Positions 17,177-28,061 of a stretch of 64,000 nt of DNA are shown one piece after another. Made by a program: the position numbers and the translations under genes. Where the stretch lies: positions 108,414 through 172,413 of the forward strand of contig CAVUWX010000012.1 in NCBI GenBank assembly GCA_963745205.1, in the 5' to 3' direction. Position 1 is the stretch's first letter. Every line of letters begins with the position of its first letter. The notes below the pieces were generated by a model. It was not told the DNA's origin and did no database searches. It saw only the letters and a program-made list of their open reading frames with translations. Source of the DNA: Hyphomicrobium_A sp963745205 (lineage in GTDB: Bacteria > Pseudomonadota > Alphaproteobacteria > Rhizobiales > Hyphomicrobiaceae).

Positions 17177-18288
17177 CTCGCTAGCTTGGCGAGCTCCGCG
17201 ACGATCGCGGCGCCCATCTCGGCCGTGCCGATCTTGCGCATCCCCGGCTGCATGATGTCGGCGGTGCGGAGACCAGAGGCGAGCGCGTTCGCGATCGCCT
17301 TGTCGAGCAGGTCGGCCTCGGCCCCCATGTCGAAAGAGTAGCGCAGCGCCATCCCGAACGAGGCGATGGTCGCGATGGGGTTGGCGAGGCCTTTGCCCGC
17401 GATGTCGGGCGCCGAGCCGTGCACGGGCTCGTAGAGCGCCTTGCGCCGGCCGGTCTTGGCGTCGGGGGCGCCGAGCGAGGCTGACGCCAGCATGCCGAGT
17501 GAGCCGGTGGTCATCGCCGCCTCGTCGGAGAGCACGTCGCCGAACAGGTTGTCGGTCACGATGACGTCGAACTGCTTGGGGTTGCGCACGAGCTGCATGG
17601 CGCAGTTGTCCGCGAGGATGTGTTGCAGCTCGACGTCGGGCGCATACGCCTTGTGCGTCGCCGTCACGACCTCGTTCCACAGCACGCCCGTCTTCATGAC
17701 GTTGCGCTTCTCGGCGGAGTGGACCTTGTTTGAGCGCTTGCGGGCGAGGTCGAAGGCGACGCGCGCGATGCGCTCGATCTCGTGCGTCGAGTAGACCTGC
17801 GTGTCGACGGCGCGCTTCTCGCCGTTCTCCAGCGTGACGATCTCCTTGGGCTCGCCGAAATACACCCCGCCCGTAAGCTCGCGCACGATCATGATGTTGA
17901 GGCCTTCGACCAGCTCGCGCTTCAGCGAGGAGGCGTCCGCGAGCGCCGGATAGCAGATCGCAGGGCGCAGGTTGGCGAAGAGGCCGAGGTCCTTGCGCAG
18001 GCGCAACAGCCCGGCTTCGGGGCGGATCGCATAAGGTACCTTGTCCCATTTGGGACCACCCACAGCGCCGAAGATCACCGCGCCCGATTTCTCCGCCTTC
18101 GCCATCACCTCGTCGGTGAGCGAGGTGCCGTGCTTGTCGATTGAAGCGCCGCCGACGAGGTCGCTCTCGGTCTCGAACTTGCCGCCCTTGGCCTTCTTGT
18201 TGAGGAACGCGATGACGCGTTCGACCTCGGCGACGGTCTCGACACCGATCCCGTCTCCGGGCAGCAGCAAAAGGCGGTGCGTGGTCAT
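17173..18288 (-). CDS. leuB: 3-isopropylmalate dehydrogenase
   Basis: A 371-residue NAD-dependent enzyme oxidising 3-isopropylmalate in leucine synthesis. Family stretches: LLLLPGDGIGVETVAEVERV, GAVGGPKWD, RPEAGLLRLRKDLGLFANLR, RELTGGVYFGEPKEI, and the signature NLFGDVLSDEAAMTTGSLGM followed by LASASLG. HGSAPDIAGKGLANPIATIA holds the NAD-binding loop. ATG 18288 places the first strand normally. Its partner genes leuC and leuD are 13-16 kb to the right, so the leucine genes are not one operon. Confidence 0.97.
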   Translation of the reverse strand: MTTHRLLLLPGDGIGVETVAEVERVIAFLNKKAKGGKFETESDLVGGASIDKHGTSLTDEVMAKAEKSGAVIFGAVGGPKWDKVPYAIRPEAGLLRLRKDLGLFANLRPAICYPALADASSLKRELVEGLNIMIVRELTGGVYFGEPKEIVTLENGEKRAVDTQVYSTHEIERIARVAFDLARKRSNKVHSAEKRNVMKTGVLWNEVVTATHKAYAPDVELQHILADNCAMQLVRNPKQFDVIVTDNLFGDVLSDEAAMTTGSLGMLASASLGAPDAKTGRRKALYEPVHGSAPDIAGKGLANPIATIASFGMALRYSFDMGAEADLLDKAIANALASGLRTADIMQPGMRKIGTAEMGAAIVAELAKLAS

Positions 18289-18374
18289 TCGGTGGTCTCG
18301 TTTGGGTGCGGGTTGGGCGTGTAGCGCGACAGTGCTAACGGCCGGACAGGCTCCGGGCAAGCGGGCGCGCGCGC

Positions 18375-18968
18375 TCAGCCGACGAAGGGGAGGGTGTAGA
18401 GGAGGACGAAGCCGTTCAGCATCGCGATGAGGCCGCCGGCCGCCAGCAGGCTGCTCAGCAGCAACAGCGCCGACCCTCCGGTGATGATCGACACCGAGGC
18501 GAGCACGATGGCGATCTGAAGGAGCGCCTGCCCATAGTCGAAATAGGGGTCCTTGCGCATGGCCCGGTCCCGCTGCGCCTCCAGCGCCTTGCCTTTCGCC
18601 ATGAGCTCTTTCAGCCCTTCGCCCGTCTCGGGCTCTGATGTCAAACGCGCCTCGTGCTCGCGATACTGCTTGAGCTTGGTCTCGATTGCTGTACGGGCTG
18701 AGTCCGGCAGGTTCGGCTCGGTAGCGAGCCGCAGTTCCAGGCTGTCGATCTCGATGCGCACGTCGTTGCGCCGGATGTTCTTCGCCTGGAAGAACGCCCA
18801 GGCGTTGGCGGCCTCGATGTTACGGGCGGTGGCGTCCTTGGTGGCGTTGCCGCCGCCGACACTGCAGATCGACAGGGCGACGGCGAGTATGGCGATGTAG
18901 ACGGCGATGAGCCGCTCGCGCTGCTTGTCGCTGCCGTCGCGTGCAAGGTCGCCGACACTTGCCATCAC
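18375..18968 (-). CDS. DUF4337-family membrane protein
   Basis: A 197-residue protein with one N-terminal transmembrane helix (AVYIAILAVALSICSVGGG, about 22-42), a soluble helical middle with AANAWAFFQAKNIRRN and a coiled-coil-like stretch, and two C-terminal helices (GQALLQIAIVLASVSIITGG and LLSSLLAAGGLIAMLNGFVL). This layout and the 'NxWAxYQAKxxR' motif match DUF4337, widespread in alphaproteobacteria with no assigned function. It lies 10 bp upstream of the gpmA stop side on the same strand, so it may be the last gene of dapB-gpmA-DUF4337. Confidence 0.85.
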   Translation of the reverse strand: MMASVGDLARDGSDKQRERLIAVYIAILAVALSICSVGGGNATKDATARNIEAANAWAFFQAKNIRRNDVRIEIDSLELRLATEPNLPDSARTAIETKLKQYREHEARLTSEPETGEGLKELMAKGKALEAQRDRAMRKDPYFDYGQALLQIAIVLASVSIITGGSALLLLSSLLAAGGLIAMLNGFVLLYTLPFVG

Positions 18969-18977
18969 TGGTTCCGC

Positions 18978-19652
18978 CTAGAGGATGTCCTCGGGAGGCA
19001 ATTCCATGCTGCGACTGGGAAGCAACTCCTTACGCTCGAGCACGCTTCCGGTGCCATCGAGCCGATAGACGATCGGGGCGCCCGTCGCAAGCTCGCGGTC
19101 TAGGATCTCCTCGGCGGTAAGACCTTCGATCTCCATGATCAGCGCCCGCAGGGAATTGCCGTGCGCCGACACGATCACGGTCTTGCCGGATTTCAGCTCC
19201 GGCCAAATCACCCCCTGATAATAGGGGATAACCCGTTCGGCCGTGTCCTGCAGGCTCTCGCCCCCCGGCGGCGGTACGTCATAGCTGCGGCGCCAGACCT
19301 CGACCTGCTCCTCGCCCCAGCGGTGACGCGCCTCATCCTTGTTGAGGCCGCACAGGTCACCGTAGTGGCGCTCGTTCAGGGCCTCGCTGCACGTGATCTT
19401 GACGTCCGGCTGGCCGATCTCCGACAAGATGATCTCGAGCGTCCGCTGTGCCCGCTTGAGCACGCTCGTGAAGGCGGCGCCGAAGCGCATGCCGGTGGCC
19501 TTGAGGAGACGTGCTGCCACGAGCGCCTCGATCAGCCCCTTCTCGGACAGGTCGGGGTTGTGCCAGCCGGTGAAGAGGTTGCGACGGTTCCACTCGCTCT
19601 CACCGTGCCGGATCAGCACCAGCGTGTGACTTCGGTCGTCCTTTGGGGCCAC
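18978..19652 (-). CDS. gpmA: 2,3-bisphosphoglycerate-dependent phosphoglycerate mutase
   Basis: A glycolytic mutase of about 224 residues interconverting 3- and 2-phosphoglycerate. Motifs: phospho-histidine in LVLIRHGESEWNRRNLFTGW, ALNERHYGDLCGLNKDEA, SYDVPPPGG and VSAHGNSLRAL. I choose GTG 19652, which has GGAG eight bases upstream and sits 17 bp after the dapB stop, over a longer frame that would overlap dapB. Probably translated from the dapB transcript. The chosen start leaves a short tail (APKDDRSH) before the first strand. Confidence 0.94.
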   Translation of the reverse strand: MAPKDDRSHTLVLIRHGESEWNRRNLFTGWHNPDLSEKGLIEALVAARLLKATGMRFGAAFTSVLKRAQRTLEIILSEIGQPDVKITCSEALNERHYGDLCGLNKDEARHRWGEEQVEVWRRSYDVPPPGGESLQDTAERVIPYYQGVIWPELKSGKTVIVSAHGNSLRALIMEIEGLTAEEILDRELATGAPIVYRLDGTGSVLERKELLPSRSMELPPEDIL

Positions 19653-19669
19653 GCGGTCGGTCTCCAGCT

Positions 19670-20467
19670 CTAGAGGCCCAGCACGTCGGCCATCGAATAA
19701 AGGCCCGGCGGCCTTCCCCGGCCCCACAGCAGTGCCTTCACGGCGCCGCGCGCGAAAATGCTGCGGTCCCAGGCGAGATGGGCAAGCTCGACGCGCTCCC
19801 CGGGGCCGGCGAAGATCACCCGGTGGTCGCCGACGACGCTCCCCCCGCGCAAGCTAGCAAAACCAATGTCGCCGCGCCGGCGCGGTCCCGTGATGCCGTC
19901 GCGGGCGCGCGCGGAGTGCTCGGCCAGATTGACGCCGCGCCCTTGCGCCGCGGCCGCGCCCAGCATGAGTGCCGTGCCGGAGGGAGCATCGACCTTGTTT
20001 TTGTGGTGCATCTCCACGATCTCGATGTCGAAGTCCTCATCGAGCGCTTCCGCGACGCGGCGGGTGAGCGCGACAAGAAGATTGACGCCGAGGCTCATGT
20101 TGCCGGCTTTCACGATCGGGGCGTGGCGCGCGGCGGCGGCAATTTGCGCATCGTCGGCCTCCTTCAGGCCGGTGGTGCCGATTACGTGGACGATGCGGGC
20201 GTTGGCGGCTAGCCCCGCGAACTCCACTGTCGATTTGGGCGTCGTGAAGTCGAGGATGCCCTCCGAGCCGGCGACTGCTTCGAGCGCGTCGCCGGTGACA
20301 GCGACCCCGAGCGGCCCGATGCCGGCCAGCACGCCGATGTCCTGCCCGATGGCAGGAGAATCCGGGCGCTCGACTGCGCCCGAAATCGTGCACCCCTCCG
20401 CCGCCTGGACCGCGCGCACGAGTTCCTGGCCCATACGGCCGGCAACCCCCATCACGGCGATCTTCAT
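19670..20467 (-). CDS. dapB: 4-hydroxy-tetrahydrodipicolinate reductase
   Basis: A 265-residue NAD(P)H-dependent reductase of the lysine/DAP pathway. It starts MKIAVMGVAGRMGQELVRAV with the GxxGxxG nucleotide motif. It has the family signature EMHHKNKVDAPSGTALMLG, with the catalytic histidine and lysine, and the FTTPKSTVEFAGLA and KAGNMSLGVNLLVAL segments. The frame is open upstream, but ATG 20467 is the standard start. Co-oriented with gpmA 17 bp downstream. Confidence 0.96.
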   Translation of the reverse strand: MKIAVMGVAGRMGQELVRAVQAAEGCTISGAVERPDSPAIGQDIGVLAGIGPLGVAVTGDALEAVAGSEGILDFTTPKSTVEFAGLAANARIVHVIGTTGLKEADDAQIAAAARHAPIVKAGNMSLGVNLLVALTRRVAEALDEDFDIEIVEMHHKNKVDAPSGTALMLGAAAAQGRGVNLAEHSARARDGITGPRRRGDIGFASLRGGSVVGDHRVIFAGPGERVELAHLAWDRSIFARGAVKALLWGRGRPPGLYSMADVLGL

Positions 20468-20649
20468 CGGGAACCTCAAGCTCGAACGAGGAGAGTGGGC
20501 GGGGTATAGCAACGCACCCCCTCGATAGGAAGAGCGCCGCCGCGGCTCGCCCGCGCTGCGAAGGCGACAATCGGTGCCGTCAGCTTGCGAAGGTGCGTTT
20601 TTCGGGGAAGCGTGCCGCGGGGTCAAGCGATCGATCGTCCCAGCACCGA

Positions 20650-21159
20650 TCAATCCCAGGCGTAAGCGATCTTCTTCAATTTCCGCGGCCCGAAGCGCTC
20701 GAAGCCCACACCGACGGGGCGGCCGCCGCGACGCCAATAGAAGTCGGCGGCGGTGGTGTTGTCCGCAAGCGCCCACACGATAAGGCCGCACATCTGCCGC
20801 GTGTCGAGCTGATGTCGGCAGGCCTCGAACAGGCGTTCGCCGAAGCCGAGGCCCTGATGCGTCGGCGTGATGTAGATCTCGTAGATCTCGCCTTCGTACT
20901 CGCCGCGCACGCGGGCGGCGCCAAGCGTCGCGTAGCCCGCGACCTCACCGCCCACCTGCAGCACGAGCACGCCGTTTCCGGATTTGATCGTCGTCGTCCA
21001 CCAGTCGGCGCCGCGGCGACGGATCATGCTGTCGAGGTGCGATTGGGGAATGATGCCGAGGTAGGTCTGACTCCACGTCTGGCGAAATACCTCACTCAGT
21101 GCCGACGCATCCGTGAGGTTGCCCCGGCGGATCTCGCAATGTGCACTCGCGCCCAGCAT
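20650..21159 (-). CDS. GNAT-family N-acetyltransferase
   Basis: A 169-residue acyltransferase with the GNAT fold. Strand/loop motifs are EIRRGNLTDASALSEVFRQT, the beta4 EIYEIYITPTHQGLGFGERL containing the acetyl-CoA pyrophosphate loop (QGLGFG), and a C-terminal LIVWALADNTTAADFYWRRG and GRPVG motif. Such proteins acetylate small molecules or protein N-termini using acetyl-CoA; the substrate is unknown. ATG 21159 gives a normal N-terminus although the frame is open much further. No operon partner is evident. Confidence 0.87.
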   Translation of the reverse strand: MLGASAHCEIRRGNLTDASALSEVFRQTWSQTYLGIIPQSHLDSMIRRRGADWWTTTIKSGNGVLVLQVGGEVAGYATLGAARVRGEYEGEIYEIYITPTHQGLGFGERLFEACRHQLDTRQMCGLIVWALADNTTAADFYWRRGGRPVGVGFERFGPRKLKKIAYAWD

Positions 21160-21344
21160 CGAAAGACTTCGCGTTGAGCGGACCGGCCGAGCGGCTGGCC
21201 CGGATTTCCTTCTCCTATTGGGAAGTAACAGTTTGCCGAAAGTCGGGCCACAGAAAACTAAAAGGGAGCCCGGCATCTCGTGCGGGCTCCCTCTGGCGTG
21301 CGGCATTGATGGTACAGATCGATCGCTCGAGGCGATGCCCGGCC

Positions 21345-21800
21345 TCAGCCGACGTTCTTGATCTGGTCGAATGTCTTGCTGGCGACGGCGTTCATGCTCT
21401 CCAGCGTCTGACGGCCGATCTTGTTCGAGAGATCGAAGAATTCTTTCGTCTGCGTGCTGGCGGTGGCGAGCTGCTGCTGGATAAAGGTTGCCTGCAGACG
21501 CGCCATCTCCGGCACCGTCTTGGCGCGGGCCATGGCTTCGGCGGCGTCGAAGGCGGCCTCCGCATTGACGGTAGCGGTGTGCAGCATCTTCTCGCCGAAG
21601 GTCTTGGCACCGGCCTGCGCGGCGAGCACGATCTCCTGCATCGCCTTGACGCTGTCCTTGGTGGCGGCGCTCATCTTGGAATAGGCCTCGCGGGTCTTGG
21701 CCACGCTGTCCTCGGCGAACGCCTGGACGTTCTCGGGGATGCGCGCCTCTTTGGCGGCGGCCAGCATGTCTTGGGCCTGGCGGGTGAATTGGTCGGTCAT
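21345..21800 (-). CDS. Phasin (polyhydroxyalkanoate granule-associated protein)
   Basis: A 151-residue, almost entirely helical protein with few aromatic residues and long amphipathic helices (SAATKDSVKAMQEIVLAAQA, LQATFIQQQLATASTQTKEF, FDLSNKIGRQTLESMNAVAS). This is the phasin family pattern: such proteins coat polyhydroxybutyrate granules and control their size. A METV extension from ATG 21812 is possible. Tandem TGC-N3-GCA sites upstream (21910-21942) resemble operators of the granule-sensing repressor PhaR, which supports the call. No PHA synthase is in the window. Confidence 0.87.
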   Translation of the reverse strand: MTDQFTRQAQDMLAAAKEARIPENVQAFAEDSVAKTREAYSKMSAATKDSVKAMQEIVLAAQAGAKTFGEKMLHTATVNAEAAFDAAEAMARAKTVPEMARLQATFIQQQLATASTQTKEFFDLSNKIGRQTLESMNAVASKTFDQIKNVG

Positions 21801-21909
21801 GACAGTCTCCATGTGAAAGGTCGTAGATCGCGACGGGCGGCTCGTCTGGTCGCAGAATTGATTTCGCTCGAGGGAGCCATGTGACATCATCCTTATACCC
21901 CGGGCTATT

Positions 21910-21942
21910 GTGCATTGCAACATCAATCTTATTGCAACGCAA
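21910..21942 (-). promoter_or_regulatory. Probable PhaR-type operator upstream of the phasin gene
   Basis: Two inverted-repeat sites: GTGCATTGCAA (21910-21920, core TGC-N3-GCA) and TTGCAACGCAA (21932-21942, a perfect TTGC-N3-GCAA). Their centres are 22 bp apart, about two helix turns. They lie about 110-140 bp upstream of the phasin start. PhaR of Paracoccus and Rhodobacter is known to bind TGC-rich inverted repeats of this spacing before phasin genes. The assignment to PhaR is inference. A third site of the same kind is found at 52443. Confidence 0.6.
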
Positions 21943-22036
21943 CATAACGGTTGTTTAGAGCTTAACGACGAGGGGGCTCCCAGATCCCAATGTCCTGTTA
22001 AATCAGCCCAGTGCCTCGCACCTTGACCCGGCGCAA

Positions 22037-23341
22037 TCAGAGACGCGGGAATTTGTCGCGGTAGCCCATGGCTGAACGGTCGAAAAGGATGTCGGACGGC
22101 CGCAAAGGGCGCGCGAGTGCGAGACCTTCGAGCGAGCGGCACCGTGACAAAGCGACGTACGCCTGTCCGTGGGCAAAGGTTCCCCGCCCGAGGTCGATAT
22201 AGACGCGGTCGAGCGTGAGCCCCTGCGACTTGTGGATGGTGAGCGCCCAGGCGTGGCGCAACGGGAATTGCCGGAACGTGCCCGTCACCTTCTCCTCGAT
22301 CTTCTCTGCCGCTTGGTCGAAGGCGTAGCGGCGGGCCTCCCAGGACGCGGGCTCGATCTCATGCACCTTGCCGTCGATCTCGATCCAGACGCGGGACTTC
22401 TCCAGCCGCGCGATACGCGCGATCGAGCCATTGACCCAGCGCCTGTCGGAGTCGTTGCGTAGAAGGATCACCTTGGCTCCGACCTTCAGGAGAAGCGTGG
22501 CGTCGGTCGGGTGCGCGCTGTCTCCGAACTCGCCGGAGATCCCGGCCTCGTACGGCGTTACGTTGCCGGGAAGCGCCTCCAGGTAGGCCATGTTGATCCG
22601 CTGCGCGGCGGCGTTGGTGGGGGTGAGGATGACGTAGGCATCGCCCTCGCCGAGGGTACGAATGGCATGCGCGCGCTCATTGAGGACTGCGAGATCATCC
22701 TCGCTCGCCTCGCCGTCGCGCACGCGGTTGAGCACGCGCAGCAGCATCTCGTCGTTCTGACGGAACACGCGCTCGAGTTCGATGAGCGAGGTTCCGGCGC
22801 CATCCGCCAGTGCCGGCACCTGGAAGAAGAACGGGCCGCCATGTGCGCTCTCGAGGTGCTCGGCCACCTCGCCGCCCTGCACCACGGGGGGAAGCTGGTG
22901 CAGATCGCCGAACAGCAGCAGCCGGACGCCGCCGAACGCCTCGCGCGGGCGCCCGCGGTTCATGCGCAGCGACTGATCGATCGCCCACATGAGATCGGAG
23001 CGCACCATCGACACCTCGTCGACAATGATGGCCTTGAGGCGGCGCATGAGGCGGCCGTTACGGCTGCGGCGGATGTCGTCGGAGCGGATCAGCCGCGGCG
23101 GAAAGCCGAAAAACGAATGGATGGTTTGGCCGCCGACGTTTACCGCGGCGAGGCCGGTCGGCGCCAGCACGACCGCCTCCTGCGTGATCATCTCGCGCAT
23201 GGCGCGCAGAAGGGTCGATTTTCCCGTCCCGGCGCGCCCGGTAACGAAGAGGTGTCCCTCCTCGTGCCGCGCGAAGTCGACCGCGGTCTGGAACTCAGGC
23301 GGCGGCGTGACGCCCGCCGGCCATTTGAGGTCGGCGGTCAT
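22037..23341 (-). CDS. Pif1/RecD2-like superfamily 1 helicase
   Basis: A 434-residue ATPase. Motif I is LFVTGRAGTGKSTLLRAM; Ia APTGLAAVNVGGQTIHSFFG; II AIIVDEVSMVRSDLMWAID; III LLLFGDLHQLPPV; and near the C-terminus LRHAWALTIHKSQGLTLDRV and VALSRCRSLEGLAL, corresponding to motifs V/VI. This is the Pif1 arrangement (5'-3' DNA helicases acting on G-quadruplexes, forks and recombination intermediates). It is compact, lacking extra nuclease domains. Start ATG 23341 is chosen over the longer frame. No obvious operon partner; the downstream phasin is separated by the operator region. Confidence 0.9.
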   Translation of the reverse strand: MTADLKWPAGVTPPPEFQTAVDFARHEEGHLFVTGRAGTGKSTLLRAMREMITQEAVVLAPTGLAAVNVGGQTIHSFFGFPPRLIRSDDIRRSRNGRLMRRLKAIIVDEVSMVRSDLMWAIDQSLRMNRGRPREAFGGVRLLLFGDLHQLPPVVQGGEVAEHLESAHGGPFFFQVPALADGAGTSLIELERVFRQNDEMLLRVLNRVRDGEASEDDLAVLNERAHAIRTLGEGDAYVILTPTNAAAQRINMAYLEALPGNVTPYEAGISGEFGDSAHPTDATLLLKVGAKVILLRNDSDRRWVNGSIARIARLEKSRVWIEIDGKVHEIEPASWEARRYAFDQAAEKIEEKVTGTFRQFPLRHAWALTIHKSQGLTLDRVYIDLGRGTFAHGQAYVALSRCRSLEGLALARPLRPSDILFDRSAMGYRDKFPRL

Positions 23342-23487
23342 GCTCAAGCGGCCTTGGTCGGATCGTTTGAATGACACGCAAGGGCCTCGAAGCTCGGGCC
23401 TGCTTAGCAGGTTTGCGGCGCGGCCCCAAAGTCTTGCGCCGGCCGATTGTGGACCAGTCTGCGTACATGTCCGCTGGCGAGCGATGC

Positions 23488-25314
<1,827 letters not shown>

Positions 25315-25387
25315 CAGGGCTTTGCTGCGGTGCAATAGGTTGTGCGGGACCTAGCACATCGCGCTCCCGCCCGCCAGCCCGCGGCTT

Positions 25388-26704
25388 TTACCCTGAACGC
25401 CGCATGGCGCTGTGGTCGCGCGTATCGCGCATCAGGGCGTAAACAGCCAACGAGACGAAGATGCACCCCGAGACGTACCAGTAGAACGCGGTCGCGTGGC
25501 CGATCTCCTTCAGGTAGAGCGCCACGTACTCGGCCGAGCCGCCAAACAGCGCAACCGTGACCGCATAAGGAAACCCAACGCCGATCGCGCGCACGCGGGT
25601 CGGGAATAGCTCGGCTTTGACGATGGCGTTGATGGCCGTGTAGCCGCTGACGATGACGAGCGCGGCCATTATCAGGAAGAAGGCGGTCCAGGCGTTCTTG
25701 GTGTCCTGCAGTGCGGTCAGGATCGGCACCGTTAGCAGCGTGCCCAAGACGCCGAACGATAAGAGCACCGGCCGCCGTCCGACCACGTCGGAGACGGCGC
25801 CAACAACCGGCTGCAGGCACATGTAGCAGAAGAGCGTGGCGGCCGAGATGACGGTCGAGGTGTCCTTCGATAGTCCGGCCGTGTTGACCAGGAACTTCTG
25901 CATATACGTGGTGTAGGTGTAGAAGGCGACGGTGCCGCCGAGAGTGAGGCCGACGACGATCGCCACCTCGCGCGGATGCTGCATGAGCTGCTTGAGCGGG
26001 TTCGACACCGCGCCCAGCTTGCTCGCCTCGAGGAATGCTTTCGTCTCGTGCATGTCGCGGCGCATGAAATAGACGATCACCGAGAGCCCGGCCCCGATCG
26101 CGAAGGGGATGCGCCAGCCCCACGCCTCGAGCTGTTCAGGCGTCAGCAGCAGCTTCTGCAGCACCAGCAGGACCAGCATGGCGATGAGCTGCCCGCCGAT
26201 CAGCGTCACGTACTGGAAGCTCGAGTAAAAGCCGCGGTGATCGGGGTGCGCCATCTCGGAAAGATACGTGGCGCTGGTTCCGTATTCGCCGCCGAGGCTC
26301 AAGCCTTGGATAAGGCGTGCGACGAGCAGCACGACGGGCGCGGCGATGCCGATCGTCGCGTAGGTCGGCATCACGGCGATCATCAGCGAGCCAAAGCACA
26401 TCAGAAGCACGGAGACCGTGAGGGAGAGCCGGCGGCCGTGGAGGTCGGCGAAATGCCCGAACAGCCATCCGCCGATGGGGCGCATCAGGAAGCCAACTGC
26501 GAAGATCGCCGCGGTGTTCAAGAGCTGCGCGGTCTGGCTGCCCTTGGGGAAGAACGCGCTGGCGAAATAGAGGGCGAACGCGGAGTAGGTGTAGAAGTCG
26601 TACCACTCGACGAGATTGCCGGACGAGCCGATCACGATGGCTTTGAGGTGGCGCGCGGTGTCGGCGAGGTCGGCCGGCGGGCCCGCGGCGCTGCGTTCAT
26701 CCAT
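25388..26704 (-). CDS. MHS-type MFS transporter (dicarboxylate/osmolyte symporter-like)
   Basis: A 438-residue major facilitator with about 12 hydrophobic segments. The N-terminal GSSGNLVEWYDFYTYSAFAL is typical of the metabolite:H+ symporter family (KgtP alpha-ketoglutarate and ProP proline/betaine carriers). The loop 2-3 motif GHFADLHGRRLSL and the later DVVGRRPVLL repeat are MFS hallmarks. LIQGLSLGGEYGTSATYLSE is also characteristic. Alpha-ketoglutarate is a plausible substrate, but citrate or betaine cannot be excluded. Stand-alone gene between typA and a membrane protein, same strand. Confidence 0.88.
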   Translation of the reverse strand: MDERSAAGPPADLADTARHLKAIVIGSSGNLVEWYDFYTYSAFALYFASAFFPKGSQTAQLLNTAAIFAVGFLMRPIGGWLFGHFADLHGRRLSLTVSVLLMCFGSLMIAVMPTYATIGIAAPVVLLVARLIQGLSLGGEYGTSATYLSEMAHPDHRGFYSSFQYVTLIGGQLIAMLVLLVLQKLLLTPEQLEAWGWRIPFAIGAGLSVIVYFMRRDMHETKAFLEASKLGAVSNPLKQLMQHPREVAIVVGLTLGGTVAFYTYTTYMQKFLVNTAGLSKDTSTVISAATLFCYMCLQPVVGAVSDVVGRRPVLLSFGVLGTLLTVPILTALQDTKNAWTAFFLIMAALVIVSGYTAINAIVKAELFPTRVRAIGVGFPYAVTVALFGGSAEYVALYLKEIGHATAFYWYVSGCIFVSLAVYALMRDTRDHSAMRRSG

Positions 26705-26750
26705 CTGCGCCCCGAAAGGTCTCGAGTTTGTGCAGCGCGCTGCGACTGCT

Positions 26751-27848
26751 TCAGGCGCGTTTCAGCATCGATTTCAGCTCTTCCAGCCGGGCGCGTGTCT
26801 GCATGTCGATGGCGTCCTTGATGGAGAGCATCTGCTTTTCGATGATGGGCGTGAGCTCGCCGCCCACCTTCTGGCGGGCGGTCGAGCTCATGGTGGCGAG
26901 CGCCTCGCGGATGTGTGCGAGCCCGAGGTCGCGCTCCAGATGGTCGTCGAGCTTCATCAGGAAGTCGCGGGCGAAGTTCGGGACCTCAAGCTTGGCCATC
27001 GCCGACAGCGCCCGGCGCCGAACCGCCATGTCGGGATGCGCGAGCGCCGCCAGCATGAGGTGATCGCGCAGCGTCGTGGGCGTGCGCACGAGCCGTTTCT
27101 TCACGCTTTCCGGGCTCGCCGTGCCGGCTTCGATGGCGTGCGCCATCGCGACCTGCTGGCTCCATTGCTGGAAGCGCAGAAGCAACGCGCGCACGACGAT
27201 GATGCTGACCGTCGTCACGATGAGCAGGCGCACGCCGTTGCCCGTCCATCCGTTGTAGACGATCTGCGCCGTCACGTTGTCGGAGTATTTCAGCACGTTG
27301 GCAGCGGCATTGACTACGGAGTTGACAATCGGCACCTCGTTCAACACGCAGGCGAGGTACTCGGTGTACTCGTTGGTGAGCGTGGGCCGGTGCCGGAGAA
27401 TCTGCGCCATGCCAGAGCGCTCGATCGCTTCGATCAGCGCCGCGAATCCTGCCACGTAAAAGACGACCGAGGACGCGAGGATCGACATGTCGTTGACCGC
27501 GTCGAACGCGGAGAAGCGCATGCTCTCGGGCTTCATCGAGCCCTCCATGACGCGCTTCTCCTCGTACATGATGCGCAGGCTGCTCATCATGATGAGGATG
27601 TGAATGACGAGAAATGCGACGAGCGCCCAAAACAGATTGCGCCAGTCGAGCTGGGTCACGGCGAAGTAGAGAAAGGCGCAGTTCACGACGACCCAGCCGC
27701 CGACCTTCCACCAACTCACGGAGCCGCTTTCCGGATCGGGACGGAAGATCCAATTGAGAAATGCGATGAGCGGCCAGCAGGCCGCCGTCCACGCGCGATC
27801 GAAAAAGCCGTATGCCGCCGACGTGGCCCTGCCCATGACGCTCGACAT
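26751..27848 (-). CDS. Conserved membrane protein of unknown function
   Basis: A 365-residue protein with several hydrophobic segments in the first two-thirds (VGGWVVVNCAFLYFAVTQLD, LFWALVAFLVIHILIMMSSL, ILASSVVFYVAGFAALIEAI, LLIVTTVSIIVVRALLLRFQ) and a soluble helical C-terminal part rich in Ala/Leu/Arg (LRDHLMLAALAHPDMAVRRR) that resembles HEAT-like helical repeats. I do not recognise a named family. The start is ATG 27848; an upstream start in the same frame at 27968 has weak coding character. Possibly a large membrane scaffold; function unknown. Confidence 0.75.
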   Translation of the reverse strand: MSSVMGRATSAAYGFFDRAWTAACWPLIAFLNWIFRPDPESGSVSWWKVGGWVVVNCAFLYFAVTQLDWRNLFWALVAFLVIHILIMMSSLRIMYEEKRVMEGSMKPESMRFSAFDAVNDMSILASSVVFYVAGFAALIEAIERSGMAQILRHRPTLTNEYTEYLACVLNEVPIVNSVVNAAANVLKYSDNVTAQIVYNGWTGNGVRLLIVTTVSIIVVRALLLRFQQWSQQVAMAHAIEAGTASPESVKKRLVRTPTTLRDHLMLAALAHPDMAVRRRALSAMAKLEVPNFARDFLMKLDDHLERDLGLAHIREALATMSSTARQKVGGELTPIIEKQMLSIKDAIDMQTRARLEELKSMLKRA

Positions 27849-28061
27849 GTGAAACCCCCAACGGTCCCAGCTCCCGTAACAAGCTACCGTATCATGCGAA
27901 AAAGGCACAACGATTTGGGGAGATCGAGCGCGGTCGATTTCCTCCACCCAAAGCCCATCCCCACGCATTGACCGGGAGGCTTGCGCAGCTTTAAGTGCCC
28001 CCCAATCTTAACCACCCCCCAATCTTTGGACAGGGCAAGCGGGGGGTAGGAGAGCGCCACG

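Noticed and set aside
26616..27971. 451-codon open frame on the plus strand
   Set aside because: Antisense to the membrane protein gene at 26751-27848, which has clear transmembrane segments.
27985..28030. Repeated CCCCCAATCTT strings before trxB
   Set aside because: Two short C-rich copies 20 bp apart; too short and unsymmetrical to call a regulatory site.
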